From assembly GCA_905221605.1 (NCBI GenBank), contig CAJNDS010002749.1, positions 230,976 to 294,975 of the forward strand: 64,000 bases of DNA, in the 5' to 3' direction. Positions 30,898-40,799 of this stretch are shown in pieces (position 1 is the first letter of the stretch; every line of letters starts with the position of its first letter). Both the position numbers and the translations under genes were made by a program. The DNA is from Symbiodinium natans (taxonomy: Eukaryota > Sar > Dinophyceae > Suessiales > Symbiodiniaceae). A model generated the notes under the pieces. That model saw only the letters and a list, made by a program, of their open reading frames with translations. It was not told the DNA's origin and ran no database searches.

Positions 30898-31280
30898 CCA
30901 CATCCACCAGAAAAAGTTGTACAATCATCTCATCTTCCCCAAAGCGCAGATGCTTCCAAACCAACACTCAACGAGAATTCCCCTCCGCCACTCACAGCTC
31001 TCATCAGAATGCGCACACATTGATGAACGCACACAGAGGAGACCTCGAACACTCTTCTTCAGCCACAACACGCCCGCACACACATCCCCAAACTTGCGCA
31101 CCACAAACCACCCAACAAACCGACCACTCACCGAACAGCCATAGCCCTCACAGCCAAAAAGCAGGAGTTCGTGTCGGTTTCCCGGCCGTTCCACTGGGTG
31201 ACCAAGCGAGTGGCGTAGTTCCCTTCCTGCGGGTCGCTTGGCAGTCCCGTCTCCCATTTGAAAGGATCGGGTTTAATGAA

Positions 31281-31365
31281 GCCTAACTATACCAACAGTC
31301 CTTACTAGGGATTATCGTTTCCACTACTAGAATCCCCATTAAGGAATGTTAGTAGGAACATCCCA
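31281..31365. mobile_element. Family C element, copy C2
   Basis: ACCAACAGTCCTTACTAGGG at the left and GTTAGTAGGAACATCCCA at the right; the outermost left bases are lost. Confidence 0.65.
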
Positions 31366-31529
31366 AAGAAGGTGGGTCGAGCTGATGTTCGTATATTTTG
31401 GGGCTCGGGGGTGTCCAGCAAGAGTCCGGCAGGGCTTTGGGCGGGGCGTGTGCTGCTTGCAGTCCGCCTTAAGCTGCTCTTTCACCAGTAGTGATCGTTT
31501 AGGGTTTAGGGTTTATAAGGGCTACTCTA

Positions 31530-31650
31530 CCTTGGGGACCAAATGAACCCTAAAATTGGGGTTCTATACCCTATACTACTAAAATTCCTATTAAGGTATA
31601 TGAACTATAAACCCTTTTAGGGTTCATTTCGTCCCTCCCCTTCCCCAAGG
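31530..31650 (-). mobile_element. Family A element, copy A7, probably unspliced
   Basis: TA duplicated at 31528-31529 and 31651-31652, ends intact. No G precedes the duplication on either strand, so the GN donor is missing. No exon is recognised nearby. Confidence 0.85.
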
Positions 31651-32610
31651 TAGCAGTCAGCCTTTTTTGCGCGCAGGCGATCTCGGCGTGCACAACAGTT
31701 CGACAGGGCCGCTCCAGAGGGGGCTCTTCCGAATTTGCCATCAATTAAAACTGACGTTACTCTCCAGTATACAGCCTCTCCGAGTGCCGTGTTTGCACGG
31801 CGAGGCGCACGATTGTATAATGATGATGATCGCTACTATGACTGTTACCAATATTTGTCATGTTGTGTGTGTGTAGGTTTTGTTTGGGGTGGGGGGGAGG
31901 GGTGGGGGAGCTGTCGCATTGCGCAGCTCCAAAGAGTCCAAGCATCCTGAGCCCTAAATTGACACAGTAAGAAAGACTTGTACACCTCTTTGAAGCACTA
32001 ATCAGGAGTACACGGGTTTCGGACAACGTGTTGTTGTCCTCCAAGCCGAAGCCTAAACGGGTCCAGGAAGTAGTTGGCAGCATACCTATACGTTGTTATT
32101 GGCACATAGTACTGTATTCTACGGTTGCTGTAGTGTTCTTCCTCGTGATCAAAGACGGTACACTTTGGCCCCAAAGCCGTTCCAGGCTCACCGCCAGGCA
32201 CAAGGATCGTTGAAGGTACACGAGGCATCCAGCTGCTTGGCCTTTGTGGCCAACAGGTATCTTAATTGCTGACTTACTATGCTTCACAAAGTAACCCCGA
32301 ACCCTAAACCCTTGACTCCCAACTTTTTAAACCCCTAAACCCTTTTCTTGGCTCCCAACAAGTTCTTAGGGTGTTGGTTTCTGAACTCCTTTAGACTGGC
32401 TGGCATTTTGTGTACACAAGAAAGTTTAGCTACTGGGCTGCTGGGCGGCTGCAGCCTCGAGGATCGGGAAGTCATCATAGACCTTCCTTTTGCAGGCATT
32501 GGGTCTGCAGGGAAGGGGGGGATGGTCTGTATGACCATGTGGTCTTTAACATGCGGATTATAGAAACCTCAAAAGAAGTGGTGCAGCCCTCACTTTAACT
32601 GCCTATCTTT

Positions 32611-32883
32611 TCAGAAGCGCTTGAAAACAAAAGGACCCGTGTAACCCAACCCACTTTCAAAGCGAAGCTTCTTGCCGCCCCCCAGGGAGCGGTAGCAGCA
32701 GTCGGCGGCCTTGATGCAGTCTGCGTAGGTTTGTAGGGCAGCACAGCCCGCGTCAGGGGAACAGAGCGCCATGGCATCTGTGTCGCAGCCGCGGCAGCCT
32801 TTGAGAGTCAGCGCAAGAAGAACCACGGTGGCTGAGGATGCAGCCTTCGCAAGCAGCCTGGCAGTAGAGTTGGAGGGAGCCAT
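32611..32883 (-). CDS. Small secreted Cys-rich protein, 90 residues
   Basis: ATG at 32883, TGA just after the KRF end. Residues 1-29 look like a signal peptide: polar start, Arg and Lys, then ATVVLLALTL. The mature part has Cys at about 30, 33, 41, 47, 55, 62 and 63, with an adjacent CC pair and spacing C-x2-C-x7-C-x5-C-x7-C-x6-CC. Family unknown. The 3' third is basic and lacks Cys and might be read-through of an intron. Confidence 0.5.
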   Translation of the reverse strand: MAPSNSTARLLAKAASSATVVLLALTLKGCRGCDTDAMALCSPDAGCAALQTYADCIKAADCCYRSLGGGKKLRFESGLGYTGPFVFKRF

Positions 32884-33564
32884 TGGGGTCACACCAGAGT
32901 CTGTGGTCCTGCCCTGCTGGAAAAAGAGCTGCTGCGGCCAGTTGCACAAAGGGTTCGCGGACCAGCATGTTCCGAAACACTGACACAAGGCATCGCATGC
33001 TGCTTGCAGCTTTCAGAGACTCGCCCCGGAAAACAGCACCATCGAGGGAGCACGTGCTTGAGGGCATGGAGCCTGGAGGTTCATGGGCAGACCTCAAGCC
33101 AAGTTTAGGGCCACAAGCCGTCCCACAAACCTGATGGAGCAAGCAAGATGCAAGTGTTGCGAGGCCTTTTGAGTTGGACGTTGATCGTTCTTGTGGGGCG
33201 TTTAGGGCTCATCGTGTGTCGTCCCCAGCTTTATGTTAAAGCCAGCTCCTTGAAGCTGTTCTGCATGGTCTCACACCGGCATCTTCTTGTGAATCGCTGT
33301 GTGCAAGCTCGAACGTCCCCTAAACTTCTGCCCTTGAGAAAAGCTCCCCCCCTCCCCTTTTGAACATCCTGAACCACAAAAGAAGGATACCAGAAGTAAT
33401 ATCAACAACAATAAAATTATAAAAAATGTGTATCTGCACTTATATATATGTATATGTATTCGCCTCGGCTTCCTGCCGAGAAGCGTCTGGAACAAGCAGA
33501 CCCGGATCGGGCCTCCTTCCCCCTAACCCAACTTCCCCCCATGCCAAATTTTTTGACGCAACCG

Positions 33565-33715
33565 CCCCCCCCCCCCCCCCCCCCCACCCCCGCCCTGTGG
33601 GACCCCCCCAATCCCTTGGAGGAGCTGCAAACCGATGCCGTGGAGGGTCCCGCTTGTCGGTGGCTGCTACAGGGGGAGTGCTCAAAACCCCCCCCCCCCC
33701 ACCCCCCCCCCCCCC

Positions 33716-33746
<31 letters not shown>

Positions 33747-33766
33747 ACCCCCCCCCCCTTTAACCC
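33565..33766. repeat. Two poly-C tracts
   Basis: C-runs at 33565-33592 and 33688-33766, separated by about 95 bp of mixed DNA. Poly-Pro and poly-Gly frames across them are artefacts. Confidence 0.95.
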
Positions 33767-33912
33767 CGCTGCCCTTCCTCCCTTTTTTTGCGAAACCCTC
33801 TTTCCTCCTTTCCTGTCCTGGGGCCGGCCCGGCTGCCGAGGCGGCGCGCGCAAGCGTTTACAATTATATATATATATATATGAAATGCCTGTATACATAT
33901 AAACACACACAT

Positions 33913-33997
33913 ATACATACATACATACATACATACATACATACATACATACATACATACATACATACATACATACATACATACATACATACATACA

Positions 33998-34026
<29 letters not shown>
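33913..34026. repeat. (ACAT)n microsatellite
   Basis: About 28 ACAT units, flanked right by looser CATATACA words up to 34200. It generates long Tyr/Cys/Met or His/Ile/Thr frames that are not genes. Confidence 0.95.
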
Positions 34027-34031
<5 letters not shown>

Positions 34032-34212
34032 GCACATACACACATATACATGAAGACATATATACATACACATATACACAGATGTACATATACACATGCA
34101 CACATATCCATATGCATACATCTACATCTACCAACACATATACATATACCTATACCTACACATATACCTATACCTTATACATATACCTTTTCATTATACA
34201 TATACAAAAACT

Positions 34213-34325
34213 CCATTTCACCCTCGAAATACGAAGGTCCTGGTCAGAGACGCCCATGGCGATGGCACCCATGGGGTCCGGATCTTTGGCCTTCGCGAGC
34301 CGCTCTCTCTCTTTGTCTGCCTTTC
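34213..34325 (-). CDS. Internal exon of unknown gene
   Basis: Minus frame reads ERLAKAKDPDPMGAIAMGVS and DQDLRISRVKW, a convincing non-repetitive protein segment. It is preceded (in sense) by the telomeric palindrome at 34350 and followed by the ACAT region. Confidence 0.5.
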
Positions 34326-34349
34326 ATTTACCCCTGGGCCCTGGGCCCG

Positions 34350-34407
34350 AAACCCTAAACCCTATGGGTTTTAGGGTTTAGGGTTTAGGGTTTAGGGTTT
34401 AGGGTTA
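34350..34407. repeat. Head-to-head telomeric junction
   Basis: CCCTAAACCCTA turns directly into TGGGTTTTAGGGTTTAGGG, so two tracts of opposite direction meet at about 34364-34368. Confidence 0.9.
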
Positions 34408-34597
34408 TTAGCCCTAAACTGGCCGAAAGAACTTTCAAAACACCACATGCTAAGTAAATACACTGCGTACTTAGAAGTCCATGTACACGGTACCAGCAAA
34501 GCATAGTGTCTTAAACACCTGAAGGCGGGCCTGGCTTGTGAAGAATCGAGTTGGAGTCCAAGGTCGTAGGCTTTTGTGAGGCTTTGTGAGAGAAAGG

Positions 34598-34640
34598 GTT
34601 CAGGGTTTAGGGGTTAGGGTTTAGGGCTTAGGGTTTGGCT
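34598..34640. repeat. Short degenerate TTTAGGG tract
   Basis: Five drifted units on plus. Confidence 0.85.
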
Positions 34641-34707
34641 TGAATGGGTTTGGCTTTGCCTGGTCTGACCCAAGCGACATGTGGCTTGGCTTTCGCTTGG
34701 CTTAAAC

Positions 34708-34986
34708 CTAAACAAACTTTGGCAACTTCAAACGGCGAGCAACGTAGCCTGGATTAGGGGGGGCACGGAGAACACCAGTTCTGAGCACGCGGGAGCCATC
34801 TCTTGCTGGCAATAAGAAGGACGCGCCAGGGCATCGACCCTCCGCATCTTGAGGCCAAGAATGACAGAAGCTCTCTGTTTGCTGAAGAATAGCAAGAAGC
34901 TCTATTTCTGATCTCTTCCGGAGTGGAAGGTGGTCTACTCTTTTTTTGGGAGCAACAGCACAGCTCGTCACTTCACCATATCCCAT
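34708..34986 (-). CDS. Hypothetical 92-residue ORF
   Basis: ATG at 34986, stop at 34708. Product starts MGYGEVTSC and ends ARRLKLPKFV; no membrane segment or known domain. The amino-acid mix is plausible, but there is no independent support. Confidence 0.35.
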   Translation of the reverse strand: MGYGEVTSCAVAPKKRVDHLPLRKRSEIELLAILQQTESFCHSWPQDAEGRCPGASFLLPARDGSRVLRTGVLRAPPNPGYVARRLKLPKFV

Positions 34987-35712
34987 AGCTGAAGAAATGC
35001 ACAGCAGCTAGACCCTTAGGCCTCCGCATCGACCGCTGCATCTTGCTGCATCGCCGACATCTCCGGGCTGCGGGGGATACGGGATCTTGGACTTCGCGGC
35101 CTGTGCTGCGAGTGGGTCTTGATGCTGAGGCTCTTGCCTGAGCTGCAGGAACCAAGGGTCGGCTTCTCAGTCTAAGGGTCGCGAAGCCAGGTCCGAATCA
35201 GAAGGCCCTATAGATGGCAACTGGGCTATGTTGCTGCCGTTTTTTTTCTTTATCTGGGCGGACGGAAAGCGCCAGAAAGACTTAACACGCAAAGAAAACG
35301 ATTCCCTAAACCTCTGGAACCCAGCTGCCTGCATGATGCACCACTGGAGGTGATCCAGCGGCAGGGAACTTGGTAACGCCGGCTTGCTGGACCAAAGACG
35401 TGCTATCCTCCATAACCTGCTGGGGGGCTTGGGGGGGGCCGGGGGGCAGGGGAGGGGCGGGGGGGGGGGGGAGGGGGGGGGGGGGGGGGGGTGGGGGGGG
35501 GGGGGGGCGGGGGTGGGGGGGGCGGGGGGGGGGGGCGGGGTGCTTTAGGGTTTAGGGTACATGGGGGTCTCCAAAGGGCTTGAAGGGTTTATTGATGCTT
35601 ATCGTATGCCAGAGTCTGCCATGACATTGTTTATAGGTCTTGCAAGATGAAGATGCCAGTGCTCTTCATTCTCTAGAACGGTGGGGTTTACATACGTACA
35701 AGCTGACAACAA

Positions 35713-35824
35713 CCTTGGGGACCAAATGAACCCTAAAATTGGGGTTCTATACCCTATACTACTATAATTCCTATTAAGGTAATATGAACCATAAACCCTT
35801 TTAGGGTTCATTTCGTCCCCAAGG
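35713..35824 (-). mobile_element. Family A element, copy A8, probably unspliced
   Basis: AA duplicated at 35711-35712 and 35825-35826; ends perfect. No G precedes the duplication on either strand. Confidence 0.85.
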
Positions 35825-37463
35825 AATAGGCTGTCTTCTCCATCGTCCGTCTAAAACCCCAACTTCCCTTATAACTCTAAGCTCTCTTGACCCCTCTTTC
35901 TTAACCCTAAACCCTAAACCCTAAACCCTAAACCCTACACCCTATCCCCTAAACCCTAAACCCTAAACCCTAACCCTATACACCTCCAAGACTTAAGGGC
36001 TTTCTCTTACAAAGAGCGGTCTCGGGCACCCTTGTACCCTTAAAGGTCCTTCAAGGTCCTTACGTTGCCTTAACTGCTATATGGGAACCCCTTGAATGAA
36101 GGCCCGGGTCTAGACTAGTCTAGACGCCCCAGGTACATCTTTGGGCTACCGGATCTCGGGATGCGCCTGCTTCGTCACAGCCGCGGCCACTTTGGCAAAG
36201 ACCTCCAACACTTTTCACGCGGGGCTCTGGCGGACCTCTGCTTGAGTCTCCGAGCCTGTACCCTAAACCCCAAACCCAACATGGGTTGCCAAGAAGAAGA
36301 GTTCAGTAAATGCGCACCCTAACCTTGCAGCTTCTAAGCTTGGAAGCTTGCAGCTCTGACTTTGTTGTACAAGCCCGGGCTGGAAAGACATCGAAGCCGT
36401 CGCGCCAAGGCCACCTCGATAAACTCTGTGAGCATCTCGCTCATTCTGGTCAGGAAGTTCAGCGGCGGAACCTGACGGGGAGATTCGTGGATGCGGGCAC
36501 GTGTCTCTGGTTCATGTAGTTGTGTTTCACATGCTGCTTTACCTTAAACCCATGGACGTCTAATTTCATCTTTTAACTAATGTGACTCGTCTATATGGAT
36601 CTCATTCTTGTTTGTTTTGTAGATAATCTTTTCATTCCTTATGAAGCTCAACGTCAACGTCGCCTTCGAATGCGTTGATTCGGGGCAGGCCTGTCTCAAA
36701 GCCACATGCATGCAGAGTAGCAGAGTTCTCTTCAAGACAAGGCAAGGCAGAGAGAGAGAGAGAGAGAGAGAGGCTGAGCGCACGGGCGCGGTATCCAGAG
36801 CAAGCTGGATTCAAGTAGGAGGACAAGCTGACAAGCAAGCTTGAAAACTGCAGCATGGTGCGAGGGTCACGAAGGAGCACCGCGAACACCCCACGGTTTC
36901 ACGTCAAGGCAGCACGAAGGGGGGTTAAAACCTTCATGCGTCGCAAGTGCCGCCAAGGACTCCTCCGACTTACCCCCCCACAAGCTCCCAAAGTAACACT
37001 GTACGAAATTGCCGCAAGTGCCCCCGGAGCTGCGCCCGGTAAGCCCAACGGCCGTGAAACTTGCGTTACATCAACTTTCACACTGGAGCCCAAAGCCTGA
37101 CCAGGGTTTATAGGGTTTAGCATACAAAGGCACGCTGCTATCTAGGTTTTTGCTTCGCACAACGCGTCGTGACGTGCAACAAGGGGGGGGATGTCAAGAT
37201 ATCTCGTCGCCAAGAAGCCCGCAATCCTCGAGTTTGAGATGCGAAGTCTGGGCTTCTTCAACCCCAAACTTTCCCTAAACCCTTCAAACCCTAAACCCAC
37301 ACCCTAACCCTAAACCCTAAACCCTAAACCCTAAACCCTAAAGCCCCTTACGTGGGGGCCCTCCGAAGTGCTCCCCCCCTGTAGCGAAGGTCCGCATCGT
37401 AACTTTTGTGGCCTCCTGAGATTGGGCAAAGCCCTTCAGCTGCCCCCCGAAAAGCCCGAAACC

Positions 37464-37795
37464 CTAATTTTCGGGTTTTTTGTAGGGTTTTTTTATAGGG
37501 TTTTTAATAGGGTTTTTTAGGGTTTTATGGGGTTTTATGGGGTTTTATAGGGTTTTATAGGGTTTTATGGAATTTTTATAGGGTTTTATGGGGTTTTTAT
37601 AGGGTTTTATAGGGTTTTATAGGGTCTTATAGGGTTTTATAGGGTTTTATAGGGTTTTATAGGGTTTTATAGGGCTTTATGGGGTTTGATAGGGTTTTAT
37701 AGGGTTTTATAGGGTTTATAGGGGGTTTAAAGGGTTTATAGGGTTTATAGAGTTTACAGAGTTTGTAGAGTCATTGTAGAGTTTATAGAGTTTAT
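37464..37795. repeat. Variant telomere-like satellite, TTTTATAGGG unit
   Basis: About 330 bp built from GGGTTTTATA with TTTTATGGGG and TTTATAGGG variants, shading into TTTATAGAG at the right. It is a 10-bp expansion of the telomeric unit. A mirror type, CCCTATAAA, occurs at 46590-46656. Confidence 0.9.
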
Positions 37796-37808
37796 AGGGC
37801 AAAAACCC

Positions 37809-37950
37809 CCCAAAACCCCATTTGGGGGGAAGGCCCTGGCGCTGCCTCCTGCAGCAAGCGCATGCCCAAGCACTTGATGACCTCCAGGGGCGCTCCCGAT
37901 GTAGCACACTCCTGAGTTGCTTTGGAGGCGTTTTGAACTTTGGGCCATTT
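37809..37950 (-). CDS. Internal exon of unknown gene
   Basis: Minus frame reads WPKVQNASKATQECATSGAP then LEVIKCLGMRLLQEAAPGPS. It lies between the TTTTATAGGG satellite and the tract at 37965-38028. A second possible exon follows upstream at 38030-38108. Confidence 0.5.
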
Positions 37951-38109
37951 TGGGTTTCGGGTTTAGGGCTTAGGGTTTAGGGTTTAGGTTTTTTTTTTTT
38001 TTTAGGGTTTAGGGTTTAGGGTTTAGGGAGGACGGATCCGCACTGCAGGGCAACAACCCCGGGACCGCTAGGCACATGGCCGGCAACGCTGCTGCATGAT
38101 GGGTGCAGG

Positions 38110-38228
38110 TTGGGATGTTGCCCCTTATACTAACAGTCCTTCATGGGGATTTTAGGTTCTTAATTGGGATTAATGGGGGATAATGGAATCCCTTTTCAGG
38201 ACTGCTAGTAAACGGGGGAATATCCCAA
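38110..38228. mobile_element. Family C element, copy C3
   Basis: Ends TTGGGATGTT and AATATCCCAA; GG lies on both sides. On plus this would give GCAG|GTTGGG and CCCAAG|GCGG, a GT-AG intron, and plus is open on both sides; on minus precise removal also keeps a frame. The coding strand is therefore undecided. Confidence 0.75.
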
Positions 38229-38641
38229 GGCGGAGGTCCGAAGCTCCTGGGACTGAGGTGAGAGAGTTGGAGGCCCTCCTAAGTTCGCGTGGGCCATCTC
38301 CCGAATGTCAGGAAGAACCAGCACTTCGCCCCACCTCTTTTGCCAGCTTTGCTCATTGGCGTTGTGCCTTGTGAGATGTTGCTGCATATTTGCGTTTGGC
38401 ATTTCCTTAGTTTGCTTTCGTTTCGGAAGCTTCCATGCTTTGATTCTGTTTTCTGCCATGGTAGCCAATGGTAGCAGAAGACCCAAGCGACGCCCAGCAT
38501 GCTGAATGCGGACGCTGACTGCGGATCCTGCCCAAAGCCCACAGCCCAAAGCCCTAAGCCCTAAACCCGTAGGTTTTTGTTGCCACCCGCCTGGCTGGTT
38601 CGAAGTCGCGCTGACGGGAACAGCGCTCGTTGTTCACCCAG

Positions 38642-38741
38642 AGGGTCCATTTGTAGTACTATTATGGCATTAAGTACCAAAAACCATACTAAATAGGGTT
38701 TTGGGGTACCTAAATCCATAATGGTACTACAAATGGACCCT
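38642..38741. mobile_element. Inverted-repeat element F, AGGGTCCATTTG ends
   Basis: AGGGTCCATTTGTAGTACTA at the left is matched inverted at the right (TAGT to GTAC, then CTACAAATGGACCCT), giving long ends in 100 bp. The outer AGGGTCCAT is shared with the element at 43306-43404. Confidence 0.75.
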
Positions 38742-38764
38742 GTGGGTCAGGAAAGGACAAAAAC

Positions 38765-39345
38765 TCATGCTTTGACTGGGTTGAACGTTGAAACCCAGTA
38801 CTCCACCTGCACGGTCACCTCAATGACGAACGGTTCCCCCCGACAGATCCCCATGAGAACATACCACCACCTCCTCCTAAACCCTAAACCCTAAACCCTA
38901 AACCCTAAACCCTAAACCCTAAACCCTAAACCCTAAACCCTGCGAAACAACCCCAGCAGGCTGTAAAGGTGGAGATCCAATAGCGCTGCAGGGTGAACAA
39001 GATGGGCCTCTTCGTGTCTGTCTTGCATTCAAGGAAACCAGGGTTTAGGGTTTAGGGTTTAGGGTTTAGGGTAAGAGCCCAAGCTCCCACACCAAAGTTG
39101 TGGCAAGAAAAGGTTCTTGAGGCAGACACGGTGTCCAGCCCACACCACCCGGCAGATTATGTACATGCGGAGTGTCCTCCAAAATCCGGCGAAGCTTTCA
39201 CTGCAGAATAGCCAAGGGTCTTGGGTTTAGGAAGCCGATACCTGAATCCTTAGCACCAACAGTGCATGGCCGTCAGCAACAAACCAGGAAACCTTTGTGC
39301 AAGCCTCGCAGAAGCAGTGACCATCTTGATCAAAGACGGGTGCTT
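38765..39345 (-). CDS. Cys/Trp-rich protein, 3' end, with pure telomeric intron
   Basis: Exons in coding order: about 39250-39345 (GHCFCEACTKVSWFVADGH), 39075-39180 (YIICRVVWAGHRVCLKNLF), 38939-39041 (KTDTKRPILFTLQRYWISTF) and 38765-38876 (WWYVLMGICRGEPFVIEVTV, ending STFNPVKA, TGA at 38765-38767). The words YWISTF and YWVSTF suggest an internal repeat. No family recognised. The last intron is the 62-bp telomeric intron. Further exons may lie upstream at 39560-39665 and 39855-39960. Confidence 0.65.
38877..38938 (-). repeat. 62-bp intron made only of TTTAGGG repeats
   Basis: On the coding strand it is exactly G(TTTAGGG)8TTTAG with no interruption. Donor GCAGG|GTTTAG, acceptor TTTAG|GAGGAGG. 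The exons join as WGCFAGRRWWYVLMG, and the frame runs on to a stop. Confidence 0.85.
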
Positions 39346-39787
39346 ATACATTCCAGCACGTTTGCACTGCAAGGATCAGCATACTTAGCGCACGGGATCT
39401 GGCTCCTTGTTCTGGGCTTTGAGTTAGGTTGTTTTGCCACCCACCTAGCTGACTGTGAGAGGTACTGGGTTTCGACTCTCACACACAAGGCTCACACCAG
39501 AAGTGGACACATTGGGAGAGGTGCTGGGTTTAGGGTTTGGAGTCACCCTAGCAACCTTGTGATGGTCATCTGAAGGAGCTGGACCCCCCTGCTTCAATGG
39601 CTGCAAACATGCACTCCCGGCGAAAGCGCGAGCTCGCATCGTGACCGCTTTACAGTCAAAGCTACCAACCCCCTTTCGCAACAGGCTTGCCACGTACCCC
39701 GAAGAGGTGGTGCCACCAACCCCCAAACCGCAAACCCACAACCCCAATGTTCAGCGTACTCTTGAGGCCGACGACTCTGGAGTGAGA

Positions 39788-40030
39788 AATAGGGTGTAGG
39801 GTGTAGGGTTTAGGGTTTAGGGTTTAGGGTATACGACCATGAGATGCCAGCTTCGAGCAATGGCCAAGAGAGCCGGAAGGGGAGATCATTTTGGACCCAA
39901 GCCACAGGTTCGGAACCGCTGGGTGAATCTCACGACGCTTACTTGCTAGTGTTTTTTCTTCTGGTTCCAGCTAAGCTCAGCATGTGCAACATGTCATGCC
40001 ATACCCCTAAACCCTAAACCCTAAACCCTT
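39788..40030. repeat. Two telomeric tracts around a possible exon
   Basis: TTTAGGG at 39788-39830 and CCCTAAA at 40003-40030. The minus stretch between them (EPVAWVQNDLPFRLSWPLLE) looks like an exon. Confidence 0.7.
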
Positions 40031-40131
40031 ATGCCTCTTTCAGAGACTCCCTTGGTTGCCAGCGTTCTTGGGATCGCTTGATAAAAAAAATCATGAGGGC
40101 GGGCTGAATGAACCGAAATTCAGCTCCAGCA

Positions 40132-40330
40132 AGCCTAGGTCAGTGCTTTCCTTGGGGGACGAAATGAACCCTAAAAGGGTTTATAGTCCATATTACCTTA
40201 ATAGGAATTATAGTAGTGTAGGGTATAGAACCCCCAATTTTAGGGTTCATTTGGTCCCCAAGGTTCCTGAGTTTCTCAGGGCCTGCATTCCGCCAGAGTC
40301 CAGCGGCGAAGCAGACGTAACCGCTAGATG
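40132..40330 (-). CDS. 3' end of an unknown gene, split by an introner
   Basis: Minus frame GYVCFAAGLWRNAGPEKLR continues across copy A9 as KALT then TAG. The segment is short, so the frame is only moderately secure. Confidence 0.4.
40150..40263 (+). mobile_element. Family A element, copy A9
   Basis: TT duplicated at 40148-40149 and 40264-40265; G precedes it on minus, so intron 40151-40266 with a GA donor is predicted. Confidence 0.85.
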
Positions 40331-40799
40331 GGTAGTTCCTTTAGACTTGTCCAGATACCCTCTAAGTCAACCCTAGGGGGTGCTCCCACAACGTGGGATG
40401 CCCCATAATTCCACACTCGTCCTAGGCTGCATTGAGCATGGATATTTGAAGCCCAAAGCTGCAATGCGGGACTCTGGGCTGTCTGACTGTGAAACTGACG
40501 GCTGTGGTGCCGTTCATCTACTGTGTTTGCGGCCGGCCCTGGAACCGTTTTAAGTTCACGTACCCTTTGCGAGTTCTAGACAGTCGCTACAGCACGACCT
40601 GCAAAAAGGGGCTCGCAAGCACAGTCATTCTTGAGGCCTTCTGGGTGTCCCCAAGCTTCTTAAAAAAAGGATTCAGGGCTCTGGGTTTCGGGTGGGTTCA
40701 GCACTTTGATGTGCATCGGTGCCTCATGGGCATGCTTCAAAAAGTGAATCAGCATCGCCACTTTGGAACTCGCCAAAGTGGACCAAGACCGCAATTACT

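Larger units (their letters stand above)
29832..32600. other. Weak exon candidates, two elements, telomeric tracts
   Basis: Minus stretches at about 30060-30310 and 30470-30620 (APDVPVEVNVQVQ) are open and may be exons; the latter resembles IEVTVQVEYW of the 38.8 kb gene. Telomeric tracts lie at 30632-30730 and 30349-30385. Nothing is supported from 31660 to 32600. Confidence 0.4.
34990..37800. other. Mostly noncoding: G-rich tract, family A copy, telomere variants
   Basis: A G-rich tract (35428-35540) has many runs of three or more G. CCCTAAA tracts lie at 35903-35978 and 37282-37343. A (GAGA)n tract lies at 36750-36772. The minus stretch at about 36930-37090 (VTQVSRPLGLPGAAPGAL) might be an exon. 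Confidence 0.45.

Noticed and set aside
33440-34137. Long Tyr/Cys/Met and Pro-rich open frames
   Set aside because: They are translations of (ACAT)n and poly-C tracts.
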